NCBI GenBank assembly: GCA_039198065.1
Contig: JBCCTU010000002.1
Location: 372,001 to 436,000, forward strand
DNA from: CALHVX01 sp039198065
Lineage (GTDB): Bacteria > Pseudomonadota > Gammaproteobacteria > Pseudomonadales > Azotimanducaceae
Length of the DNA stretch: 64,000 bases
Reading direction: 5' to 3'
The position numbers and the translations under genes were made by a program. This document shows positions 16,956 through 25,280 of the stretch, piece by piece. Under the pieces are notes generated by a model. It was not told the origin of the DNA. It made no database searches and saw only the letters and a list, made by a program, of their open reading frames with translations. Positions within the stretch are counted from its first letter, which is position 1. Each line of letters opens with the position of its first letter.

Positions 16956-18748
16956 GTGTTGCGGGACAAGAGCAGTCGTTTCGGGGCGGTCGTGGACCCG
17001 TAGCTACGATCTGGATGCTCGCGGGAGCGCAGCAGCGGGTGCTGCTACAGTCGATCGGGTTTAAAGCCATGCAGGCCGCCTGTGAGGCCTTACCCGCGGC
17101 CATCCTTGTGACCGTGATTCTCGCACTGCGCGCGGATTCGCTGTCCGCGGATTTCGTATGGGGTGCAACGGGCGTCATCGTTTTGTGCGTCGTCGGGCAG
17201 TGGGTTGCCGGCTACTTCGCGAACCGGTCCGCGTGGATTGCCACCTTTGAGTTGTTCGCCCGCCTGCGGGTGCGGATGCTCAACCGTCTGCGGGCGCTGC
17301 CAATGGGCTTTCACGACCACCACGCCAGTGGTCAGGTCGTTACGCTGATGACGCAGGACGTCAGTACCGTTGAATCCTTTACCCACGAGCCGCTGCAGCA
17401 GATGGTAGGGGCCGCGGTCGCGCCGATCATCGTGTTCGTCGTCCTTGCGTTTCAGGACCTGCCGATGGCCCTCGCGACGATGCTTAGCGTCGTACTTTCG
17501 TTACCGATTTTTCTGTGGACGAATCGTGTCTTCCAGCGCCTGGCCATGGAGCGTCAGGAGCTTCAGGGCAATGCAGCGAGTCGCATGATTGAGTACCTGC
17601 AGGGCCTGGCCGTCGTCCGTGCCTTTGGCGTCGCGGGTCACCGTTTGATCCAGTTTCGTGAGGCGCTCGAGTCCTTTCGCGGTGCCAGCGATCGTATGAA
17701 CCGCGAACTGTCGCCGCTGTCGGCGCTGTTCCTAAGCGTCGTGTTTCTCGGTATTCCTCTGGTTTTATTCGTTGGCAGCTACTGGCTCCTCGGCGGCCGG
17801 CTGGATGCGGCGTTGTTTCTCATCTTTGCCATCCTGTCGCTGCGTGTTTATCTGCCTCTGGTTGCAGCGGCGCAAGGCTTTGAAAGTATGCGTATTACTG
17901 ACGCCTCCCTGGATCGGATCGCGACGCTGTTCGATGCCCCGGTGACGCCGGACGTGCCGGAGCGCCATCAGCTTGCACACTTCGACCTACGTTTCGAGCA
18001 GGTCGACTTTCACTACGATGACGCCTCCTCCAGTCGGGCTTCCAGCCCGGTGTTATCCGAGTTGAGTTTCACCGCTCCTGCGGGGGAGCTTACGGCGATC
18101 GTCGGGCCCTCGGGGGCGGGTAAGTCGACGGTGCTGCAGCTCGTTGCTGGATTACGCAGTCCAAGCGGGGGCACGATTCGCATTGGCGGCGTCGACCAGG
18201 CCGAGCTGTCCCAGCGTCAGCGCTTTGATGCGGTCACCCCGGTCTTTCAAGATGTCTATCTGTTTCCTGGAACCATCTACGACAACATCGCATTCGGGCA
18301 GCCTGACGCCCCGCGTGCTGCCGTGATTGATGCCGCAACTCGCGCTCAGGCTCATGAGTTCATTGAACGGTTGCCGAAAGGCTACGACACGCCGATTCAA
18401 GAGGCCGGGCACAATCTGTCCGGCGGGGAGCGGCAGCGACTCACCATTGCCCGTGCGATCCTTAAAGACGCGCCCATTGTTCTCCTGGATGAAGTGACCT
18501 CAGCGCTCGACGCGACCAACGAACGCCGGGTGCAGGAGGCGCTTGCCGAGTTGGTCGCAAACAAGACGGTCCTTGTTGTTGCCCATCGACTGGCGACCAT
18601 TCAAAACGCGAATCAGATCCTTGTACTTGATCACGGACGTCTCGCGCAGTGCGGTACGCATGAGGAGCTCACTGATCAACCCGGCGTGTACCGCACGCTG
18701 CTCGATGCGCGCCAGCGGGCCGAGGCGTGGCAGGTGCGGGTGGATTGA
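16952..18748 (+). CDS. Fused permease-ATPase ABC transporter, YbtQ/IrtB-like subunit
   Basis: A 598-residue partner of the preceding ABC subunit, with six helices then an ATPase: Walker A GPSGAGKST near residue 384, signature LSGGERQR near 488, Walker B IVLLDEVTSAL near 509 and VAHRL near 543. Both ATP sites look intact. It is translationally coupled on both sides: ATGA with the first subunit and a TTGA overlap with the serine hydrolase gene after it. Together the pair is predicted to move a ferric siderophore across the inner membrane. Confidence 0.9.
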   Translation: MSVAGQEQSFRGGRGPVATIWMLAGAQQRVLLQSIGFKAMQAACEALPAAILVTVILALRADSLSADFVWGATGVIVLCVVGQWVAGYFANRSAWIATFELFARLRVRMLNRLRALPMGFHDHHASGQVVTLMTQDVSTVESFTHEPLQQMVGAAVAPIIVFVVLAFQDLPMALATMLSVVLSLPIFLWTNRVFQRLAMERQELQGNAASRMIEYLQGLAVVRAFGVAGHRLIQFREALESFRGASDRMNRELSPLSALFLSVVFLGIPLVLFVGSYWLLGGRLDAALFLIFAILSLRVYLPLVAAAQGFESMRITDASLDRIATLFDAPVTPDVPERHQLAHFDLRFEQVDFHYDDASSSRASSPVLSELSFTAPAGELTAIVGPSGAGKSTVLQLVAGLRSPSGGTIRIGGVDQAELSQRQRFDAVTPVFQDVYLFPGTIYDNIAFGQPDAPRAAVIDAATRAQAHEFIERLPKGYDTPIQEAGHNLSGGERQRLTIARAILKDAPIVLLDEVTSALDATNERRVQEALAELVANKTVLVVAHRLATIQNANQILVLDHGRLAQCGTHEELTDQPGVYRTLLDARQRAEAWQVRVD

Positions 18749-19992
18749 ACCGGCGGCGGTCTGTGATTTCGTTGATGCTCACGGTGGCCGTAGTCCTTGC
18801 CTTGATCGCGAGTGCGGTGTGGTTCGGGTATACGCGGGCGCTTGCGATGCGTTGGCGGCGCCTCCGGTACCAGCGCTCCTTGTTCACCGGGGCACGGCAA
18901 GAGACGCACTTCGTGCAACAGGACCGGTACTACCCCGTTAATCGCATGGATCCAGGCACGCAGGTCGTCCGCCTGCGTCCAGCCGATCCGCAAACACTTC
19001 CGACAGGCTTCGAGTACGGCGGTGCTGAGCGGCAGACGCAGGCGTTTCTTGATCAGTCAGACACGGCGGCGCTGCTGGTGCTGCACCGCGGTCGAACGGT
19101 CCATGAAAGCTATGCGTTAACTGGTGGACCCGATGTGGCCTGGCTCACGCATTCGGTCTCGAAAACTGTCGTGGGAACCGCCGTTGGCCTTGCCGTAGGT
19201 GATGGGCTGGTACCGGATCTGGAAGCACCGATCAGCCGTTACGTACCGCTTCTGGAACGCGGCGGCTACCGGGCCGTTCCCGTTCGCTCCGTGCTGCAAA
19301 TGTCATCCGGAATACGCTGGACGGAAGACTACTCGGACCCGGCATCGGATCTGAATCAGTTCGGGCGCACGCTCTTCAGTGGTGCGTCCTACGACGACTT
19401 CGTCGCCGCGCGCGTGGCCGAGCGCCCACCGGACACGCGGCACAACTACACCGGTATGGATGCCCAGGCTCTGACCATGCTGGTCCGAGCGGTAACCGGG
19501 ACGTCCCTCGCGCAATATCTCAGCGAGCGTCTCTGGCGACCGCTCGGTATGCAGGACCCCGCGTACTGGACAACGGACGATCGGGGCGTGGAGCTTGGCT
19601 TGGGCGGGCTCTGTGCCAGCGCCCGGGACCTTGCAAAACTGGGCGAGCTCTATCGCGCGGGTGGTCAGTGGCAGGGTCAGACACTGCTGGATCCCGGCTG
19701 GATCAAACAGGCAACGACCGTTCAAGCGCCCCATCTTCGACGCGGACCCCGCGATGAGTCGCGCTACACCATGGGGTACGGGTATCAGTGGTGGTTACCC
19801 GATGGCGATGATCAGGACTACACGGCGATCGGCATCTACAACCAGTTCGTTTATGTGAATCCGGCTGCCGAGATCGTGATCGTCAAGCTCTCGGCTCACC
19901 GCGACTACGCGAACCCTGCAGCCGAGGAGGCGTACCTTGAGCTGCCAACCATTGCCCTGTTCCGGCAAATCGCGACCTGCGTCGCGTCCTAA
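18745..19992 (+). CDS. Membrane-anchored serine hydrolase coupled to ABC importer
   Basis: A serine hydrolase of the class C beta-lactamase fold, 415 residues from the TTG at 18745 that overlaps the ABC stop as TTGA; a GTG at 18727 is an alternative. The N-terminus NRRRSVISLML and the following helix form a signal anchor, placing the enzyme in the periplasm. SxxK is S137-V-S-K140. The second motif is Y235-T-G237, a variant of YxN. Tight coupling to a siderophore-type ABC pair suggests it acts on the imported ligand, for example as an esterase or peptidase; that is inference. Confidence 0.85.
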   Translation: MNRRRSVISLMLTVAVVLALIASAVWFGYTRALAMRWRRLRYQRSLFTGARQETHFVQQDRYYPVNRMDPGTQVVRLRPADPQTLPTGFEYGGAERQTQAFLDQSDTAALLVLHRGRTVHESYALTGGPDVAWLTHSVSKTVVGTAVGLAVGDGLVPDLEAPISRYVPLLERGGYRAVPVRSVLQMSSGIRWTEDYSDPASDLNQFGRTLFSGASYDDFVAARVAERPPDTRHNYTGMDAQALTMLVRAVTGTSLAQYLSERLWRPLGMQDPAYWTTDDRGVELGLGGLCASARDLAKLGELYRAGGQWQGQTLLDPGWIKQATTVQAPHLRRGPRDESRYTMGYGYQWWLPDGDDQDYTAIGIYNQFVYVNPAAEIVIVKLSAHRDYANPAAEEAYLELPTIALFRQIATCVAS

Positions 19993-20071
19993 GCGCGGCG
20001 CGGATCACTCCAGGGCGCACCCCGTACTCAGCGGCAGGCCGAGAAACGGAAAAAGGCGTTGCATTTCTAAA

Positions 20072-20086
20072 TAAGAATCATTTACA
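20072..20086. promoter_or_regulatory. Fur-box-like operator upstream of fagA-fumC
   Basis: TAAGAATCATTTACA matches TGAnAATnATTnTCA at 10 of 12 positions and sits in an AT-rich patch about 100 nt before the fagA-like gene. In Pseudomonas the fagA-fumC operon is Fur-repressed, so the site agrees with the genes it precedes. Confidence 0.65.
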
Positions 20087-20181
20087 TTTAGAGCTTAAGG
20101 GCCCCGTCGTCGCGCTAGGGCGACTCCTCTTCCGTTCTCTTACCTCGGCGGCGGGGCCCGACCACTGATCAGGGGGCGGCA

Positions 20182-20547
20182 ATGGCAGAAGACCCTGCGG
20201 TTTCCACATGCTCTTTTGATGTCCTCGAAGACCTGGTCCGCTTCGGGCGCCATCCAGACTCACCGGAGCTGCTTACGGCTTATCTGGCTGAGATGCATTC
20301 TCGCCACGACCCCCTGAGTGCGAATGCTTGGGGCCAGGGTCATGGGCGGGCGCACCGACTTCTCTTAGACGCAATCTGCGACCCGCTGGTCCCGGAACAC
20401 TGGCGCTGGTTGTGTCTGGACCATCTCTGGCTGCCCCTTGATCGCTTGTTGCAGTTAGCCAGCTCACGGGACGAACGAGCAGTGATTTATACCGCGAGCG
20501 CCAGCGCATCGGTGCAGGTGCACGACTCGCTCGGTGTTGTTCGCTGA
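20182..20547 (+). CDS. fagA: FagA-like Fur-associated protein
   Basis: A 121-residue soluble protein rich in Trp, His and Leu, with HWRWLCLDHLWLPL near residue 75. It resembles FagA of Pseudomonas, encoded first in the iron-repressed fagA-fumC-orfX-sodA operon. The ATG follows a GGGGGCGG ribosome-binding site. It stands 42 nt before fumC and behind a Fur-like box, exactly the expected setting. The function of FagA is unknown. I assign it from context plus partial sequence resemblance. Confidence 0.75.
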   Translation: MAEDPAVSTCSFDVLEDLVRFGRHPDSPELLTAYLAEMHSRHDPLSANAWGQGHGRAHRLLLDAICDPLVPEHWRWLCLDHLWLPLDRLLQLASSRDERAVIYTASASASVQVHDSLGVVR

Positions 20548-20589
20548 CTTGGACCAGCAGCGGGTTTCGTCTTACATGGGAGCTTTAGG

Positions 20590-21992
20590 ATGATCAGGGA
20601 CGGCGCAAGGGTGCGATTAGAGCAGGACAGTCTCGGCACAGTTGAGGTGCCGGAGCATGCTGAGTACGGGCCACAAACGCAGCGGGCGGTAGAGAACTTT
20701 TCGTTTTCCGGACGCCGACTTCCAAAGCGTTTCTGCGCTCCCTGTTGTCGGTCAAGGGTGCTGCCGCGACGGTTAACGGCGAACTTGGTTTCGTTGAACC
20801 GGGGATTGCCGTTGCCATCGCGTCCGCTGCCGAAGCGCTTCAGCATGAACGCGATCTCACGGACCACTTCCCCGTCGATGTGTTCCAGACCGGCTCGGGT
20901 ACGAGCACCAACATGAACGCCAACGAAGTGCTTGCACGCCGAGCCGCAGCGATCGCCGGTGTAGACGTGCATCCAAACGATCATGTGAACTTTGGTCAGA
21001 GCAGTAACGACGTTATCCCGACAGCGATTCACGTCAGCGCGGCAGTGTGTGTGGCCGAGGATCTTGTTCCCGCTGTGCACCGATTAATTGAAACTTTACG
21101 CCGGCGGGCTGAGGAGCTGTGTGGCGTCGTCAAGACCGGGCGCACGCACCTCATGGACGCGATGCCTGTGCGCTTCGATCAGTCCTTGGGCAGTTGGGCT
21201 GCTCAGCTCGAGCATGCACTCAAAGGCATCGAATTCGGTGCCGGGGCGTTGCGTTCAGTAGCGCTTGGTGGGACCGCCGTCGGCACGGGGGTCAACACCG
21301 ATCCACGGTTCGCAACGCGGGTGTGTGCAGTGCTGTCGAAAGAGTTGGGCGTTGCGTTTACGGCGAACCCGAATCCGTTCTCGTTGATGGCATCGCAGGA
21401 CCCGGCGGTGGCGTTGTCGGGTCAGTTGAAGACCCTTGCCGTAGCGCTCATGAAGATCAGCAACGATCTGCGCTGGATGAACTCCGGACCGACGGCGGGG
21501 CTGGGGGAGATCGAGTTGGAAGCCCTGCAGCCTGGCTCTTCGATCATGCCGGGCAAAGTCAACCCGGTCATTCCAGAAGCGGTCTGCATGATCGCCGCCG
21601 AGGCCATCGGCAATGACTCAACGATCACGGTAGCCGGTCAGTCTGGGAACTTCGAGTTGAACGTCATGCTACCGGTGATTGCCTATAACCTCCTGGAGAG
21701 TATTCGTCTGTTGGCCAATGGTTGCACGGCGCTCGCGGGTCGCGGCGGCGTTGGCACCTTCGAAGTCAAAACGGAGCGTGTCACGGCGTTGCTCGATCGA
21801 AACCCGATTCTGGTTACGGCGTTGAACCCGATCATTGGCTACGCGGCGGCCGCCAGGATCGCAAAGCAGGCGTTCGCTGAACAACGACCATTGCTTGAAG
21901 TTGCCCTTGAGCAAACAGACCTGACCGACGTTGAGCTGCGCCGTTTACTGGACGCCGGGCCGCTCACGCGAGGTGGGTTGAGTTCTACCTGA
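20590..21992 (+). pseudogene. fumC: Class II fumarase FumC with a single-base frameshift
   Basis: Class II (iron-independent) fumarate hydratase, normally about 460 residues. The N-terminal part from the ATG at 20590 reads RLEQDSLGTVEVPEH, TQRAVENF and GRRLPKRF, then the frame breaks near 20727-20733. The rest (LRSLLSVKGAAATVN onward) continues in another frame to 21992, with the intact signatures GSGTSTNMNANEV and GSSIMPGKVNP. One extra T in the run at about 20729-20732 would join the two parts perfectly. It is either a real frameshift or a homopolymer sequencing error. Replacing iron-dependent fumarase under iron starvation is the known role of FumC in fagA operons. Confidence 0.88.
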
Positions 21993-22009
21993 TGGCATGG
22001 AACAGATCA

Positions 22010-22030
22010 CCGCGCCAGCAGGGCGCGGTG
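22010..22030. terminator. GC-rich hairpin between convergent fumC and PepSY genes
   Basis: ACCGCGCC and GGCGCGGT form an 8-bp perfect stem around a 5-nt loop in the 47-bp gap between two convergent genes. No T-tract follows on either strand, so it is at best a weak or Rho-assisted terminator. Confidence 0.4.
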
Positions 22031-22039
22031 GCTGCCGAA

Positions 22040-23650
22040 CTAGTCCCGCTTGGGAGCCTGCGGAACCGCTCGCGTAAACGCGCCCCCGGTCGAAGTCGAA
22101 GCTACCGCCGGCTTCGGGTACAGGCCCTTTGCGACAACGATGGCTAACGCGCCGAGAAGCATCAACCCGAGGTCGAGGCCAAGGGCGTTGCGTTGAGAGG
22201 CGTCAAGGAGTGTTGCCCCATTCCCAAGCGTCGCGGCGTCGAGTGGCAGCACGCCTACGCCAAGGGCGCCAGCGGCAGCCAGCAGCGCGCAAAACGATAG
22301 CCGGGCATCCCGGATGAAGCAGGTGAGCAGCGCACAGACCGCCCAGATACCTAGGTAACTGGTACCGATCAACGTCAGTCGATCGGCCGCAGCAACCGGC
22401 ACCAGCCGGTCGATGTAAAACAGCGCAACCGTTGCCAGAGGCAAACCCAGCATGGCGCCGGTATTGAACCGCCCCATGAGCGCGTAGCTAGCGGGAGAGT
22501 GGCGCCCGACGGGCCCATTCGCGCGGCGCTCGACCCAGACCATCAACCCGGTGCCAATCATGACGCAGAGCACCCCGCCTAAGCCGATGTAGAGCACCTT
22601 CAACCAGATCCCACCGTAGGTTGCGTAGTGCAGCGCGACAAGGGCATTCAGAATGATCTCGGGAACCGTGCTGTCCCGGGCGGCAGGTCCCAGGTTCGCG
22701 ACGGCTTCGCCCGTCGTACCGCTGTAGCTGAGGGAGTCACTGATCTTCAGCCTATCGTCGACCGTTACGAACGCCTCGTAGCGGGCATTGGCGTCACCGT
22801 AGTGAAGCAGGCGTACGCTCGTGGCCTGATAGCCGCTGTCCGCCTCGGCTGCGGCCACCACCTTGGCGATCGGATAGGCCGGTGCAGCGACGCCGGCGGC
22901 TTCGGGCGTTTTCCCGATAACGGCTTCGATCGCCGCCGCCTGGTCGCCCTTAAAGGCGCCAAACGCAAAGATGGGTAACAGGATAACAACCAACCCCAGA
23001 TAGGCGCCGGAGAACGCGATCATGGCATGGAAGGGAAGCGCCCAGGCACCGAGTGCGTTGTGGGCGTCTTTCCACTGCAGTCGTTTCGAGCGCCCGACGC
23101 GCAGCGTGAACAGTTCTTTGAGAATTTTCTGGTGCGTAAAGATCCCGGAGACAATAGAGACCAGCATCACGAGACCGGCAACACCCACAAGGAAGCGGCC
23201 GATCGTACGATTCGGCAACATGAGATCGCGGTGTATGTCGCGAAGCCAGTGCGAGAGTCCATGCCCGCGATCGTCTAGCCGTTCCCCCGTACCGGCGTGC
23301 CAGTGCACCTCGATGGGCTCTCGCGCAGCCGGTTCCTCGCCGACCGCGGGCATTACCGCCTGTCCGAACAGTGCGTAATACCCCCCATGCTCCGTCGGTA
23401 GCGAAAGAAACAGGTTTTCGAACGTCGTCGATTCCGGGTAGCTGGCGAGGTGGCGCTCGATCAGTGGATCAGGAGCAACGGGCGTACCTGTGAAGGCAAC
23501 TTCTCTGAGTTCGACCGTCTCCCAGAAGCGGAACTCGTCGTAGAACATCGCGACGGTACCGGTGAAAGACACCATAAATAGAAATACGCCGCACACCAGA
23601 CCGGACCATTCGTGCAGCGCATACAGCCGTTTGTGACGAGCTTGTTCCAT
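22040..23650 (-). CDS. PepSY-associated TM protein, ferric reductase type (second copy)
   Basis: A 536-residue PepSY-TM protein with four core helices and extra C-terminal helices from about residue 345. The four conserved histidines are H13 (ALHEW), H140 (DIHRDL), H197 (DAHNALG) and H341 (ALHYATYGG), matching the other two copies and the expected bis-heme core. The long loop between helices 1 and 2 and the one after the third helix are the PepSY-type periplasmic parts. It is the last gene of an azurin, DUF3325-like, DUF3649-like, PepSY series. Role: electron transfer to ferric chelates in the periplasm, from family knowledge. Confidence 0.88.
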   Translation of the reverse strand: MEQARHKRLYALHEWSGLVCGVFLFMVSFTGTVAMFYDEFRFWETVELREVAFTGTPVAPDPLIERHLASYPESTTFENLFLSLPTEHGGYYALFGQAVMPAVGEEPAAREPIEVHWHAGTGERLDDRGHGLSHWLRDIHRDLMLPNRTIGRFLVGVAGLVMLVSIVSGIFTHQKILKELFTLRVGRSKRLQWKDAHNALGAWALPFHAMIAFSGAYLGLVVILLPIFAFGAFKGDQAAAIEAVIGKTPEAAGVAAPAYPIAKVVAAAEADSGYQATSVRLLHYGDANARYEAFVTVDDRLKISDSLSYSGTTGEAVANLGPAARDSTVPEIILNALVALHYATYGGIWLKVLYIGLGGVLCVMIGTGLMVWVERRANGPVGRHSPASYALMGRFNTGAMLGLPLATVALFYIDRLVPVAAADRLTLIGTSYLGIWAVCALLTCFIRDARLSFCALLAAAGALGVGVLPLDAATLGNGATLLDASQRNALGLDLGLMLLGALAIVVAKGLYPKPAVASTSTGGAFTRAVPQAPKRD

Positions 23651-23673
23651 AGTCTGAGGCGCCTCTGTTTGCC

Positions 23674-23922
23674 CTAGAGCGTGAGATCGTTGGTATACAG
23701 CAGGGTACCCGCTAGCGCCGTTGTTGTGGCGTACAAAGCGGCTGGGCGCCAGGCTCGGCTGTCCCAGTAGGCATACACCATCAGACCGGCCCAGAGCAGA
23801 GGCGTGATTAACACGACGCTGAACGCACGCGTTCGCAGCTCGCCCGGACCAACCACGATAAATGCGGTCGCAACAACGGCTGTTGCAAGGAACGATAAGA
23901 GGAGCGTCGCCAGCAAACGCAC
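23674..23922 (-). CDS. Small membrane protein, DUF3649-like
   Basis: An 82-residue protein with about three hydrophobic helices (GTG start at 23922, 1 nt after the stop of the gene before it). Length, helix pattern and place next to a PepSY-TM gene resemble the DUF3649 proteins that accompany PepSY and DUF3325 genes in Pseudomonas-type iron loci. The 97-residue protein at 32561 is its counterpart in the third unit. Function unknown, probably a partner of the reductase. Confidence 0.65.
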   Translation of the reverse strand: MRLLATLLLSFLATAVVATAFIVVGPGELRTRAFSVVLITPLLWAGLMVYAYWDSRAWRPAALYATTTALAGTLLYTNDLTL

Positions 23923-23923
23923 G

Positions 23924-24262
23924 CTAGGCTCCGAAGGCTGCGGTCATGGCGATCCCGAGCAAACCGATGCCGGCCACGACGCCGACCGACGGGAAATGCC
24001 AGCTCGGCCGCATAACAGCACACACGAGCGATCCGGCGGCACACACTCCGAGCAGTCCCAGCCAGATCGAAATACCCCGTGCAACGTCCGTTGCCACAAC
24101 GCAAAGCACCAGTGCCAGGCTCAAGAGCGCCCACCCCAGCCACCGCAGCCGCCCAAGTCGGTCGGAACCCAAGCGGGCCTGCAGCGACGCGGCGGCACGC
24201 TTGGGGGCGGCGTGGTAGAACGCGACGACCGCTGAGTAACTCAGTGTGAGCGCCAGAGCCAT
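23924..24262 (-). CDS. Small membrane protein, DUF3325-like
   Basis: A 112-residue protein with three to four helices starting MALALTLSYSAVVAFYHAAP. The ATG at 24262 is preferred because it gives the DUF3325-like N-terminus; a GTG at 24268 is two codons earlier, and the longer frame to 24343 overlaps the azurin gene. DUF3325 proteins are habitual neighbours of PepSY-TM genes. It probably forms part of the same membrane reductase unit. Confidence 0.65.
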   Translation of the reverse strand: MALALTLSYSAVVAFYHAAPKRAAASLQARLGSDRLGRLRWLGWALLSLALVLCVVATDVARGISIWLGLLGVCAAGSLVCAVMRPSWHFPSVGVVAGIGLLGIAMTAAFGA

Positions 24263-24285
24263 GATCACAGCAACACCGGGAAGCC

Positions 24286-25056
24286 TCAGGAGCCGACGGT
24301 AAACGTGCCCTTCATAACCGCCCAATGTCCTGGGAACGTGCACATGAAGGTGTAGGCGCCATCGAGGTCCGCAAGCGACACTTCAACGGTGGCCGATTCG
24401 CCGCCACCGACAAGCGTCGTCGCCGCGATGACCCGCTCGTCACTGGGCACGTAGTTATTGTCTGCGCCTGCCTTGAGGCTGGCATTGGCAACGGTTTGAA
24501 CGTCGCTGTTCGCAACGAGGACCCAGTTATGGCCCATGGTGGTTTTGGGCATTTTGCCCGTGTGCGTCAGTGTGACGGTGGCGGTGCCACAGGATTTCGG
24601 AACTGAAAGCGCCTTCACGTTGTAGGCCAGGGTGTCGCCCACCTCGACGCTCAACGCGCAATCGCCGGATGCTGCGGCGCCGCCGGCCACAGTTTTCATG
24701 GCGTCTTTGGCCGAGTCCACGGCGTCGGTTGCAGCGGCCATGGCACCAGCGGCAGCCCCGCTCATGGCGGCGGATGCGTCGTCTGCGGCGTCCTTGGCCG
24801 CGTCTTTCATGGAATCCATCGCACCGGACGCGGCGTCCATGGCGGCATCCGCGGTTTCCGAAGCCGCTGCCATGGCCGAATCAGCGGTATCCGCTGCCGC
24901 CTCGGCGGCGTCTGAGGCCATGCCCGCAGCACTTTCTGCGGCATCTGACGCGGCGTCTGCGGCACTCTTTGCAGCGGACGATGCGGTTTCCTCGCTACCG
25001 CAGCCGACCAGGGCGATGGAGCCGATGAGGAGGATAAGTGTACGTAGCTTGAACAT
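24286..25056 (-). CDS. Lipoprotein azurin with alanine-rich linker (Laz-like)
   Basis: A 256-residue copper protein. A lipobox LVGC puts the lipidated cysteine at residue 19. Residues ~26-125 are an Ala/Asp/Met-rich, probably helical spacer. The azurin domain covers ~133-256 with the full type 1 copper set: H176 (MGHNW), C239, H244 and M248 (CTFPGHWAVM, spacing as in azurin), and cysteines 133/156 spaced like the azurin disulfide. It resembles lipid-modified azurin of Neisseria, which also has a long linker. GGGAGAA precedes the ATG. It leads a PepSY-reductase gene series, so electron donation to that system is possible. Confidence 0.9.
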   Translation of the reverse strand: MFKLRTLILLIGSIALVGCGSEETASSAAKSAADAASDAAESAAGMASDAAEAAADTADSAMAAASETADAAMDAASGAMDSMKDAAKDAADDASAAMSGAAAGAMAAATDAVDSAKDAMKTVAGGAAASGDCALSVEVGDTLAYNVKALSVPKSCGTATVTLTHTGKMPKTTMGHNWVLVANSDVQTVANASLKAGADNNYVPSDERVIAATTLVGGGESATVEVSLADLDGAYTFMCTFPGHWAVMKGTFTVGS

Positions 25057-25280
25057 AGGTTCTCCCGGTGTTCATGTGTTTAATCAGTTTGCTCACCGAC
25101 CGATGGCTGGCGGACGGTAGGCTCAGGTCCCAGCGCCTACATTGGCACTCCGTGTCGGCAGGCTGTAGTCGCATGGCCCACATCGCGCCGCAATTGTATT
25201 CGTCGTAGGAATCAATCTGGGGCGAAGGTTTAAATGGTACCCGACTGTGGCGTTAAATAGTGCACCCAGCCGAGACGGGG

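Noticed and set aside
24663..25040. Long open frames opposite the azurin linker
   Set aside because: They arise from the Ala-rich, low-complexity codons of the lipoprotein on the other strand and encode repetitive sequence with no homology signal.
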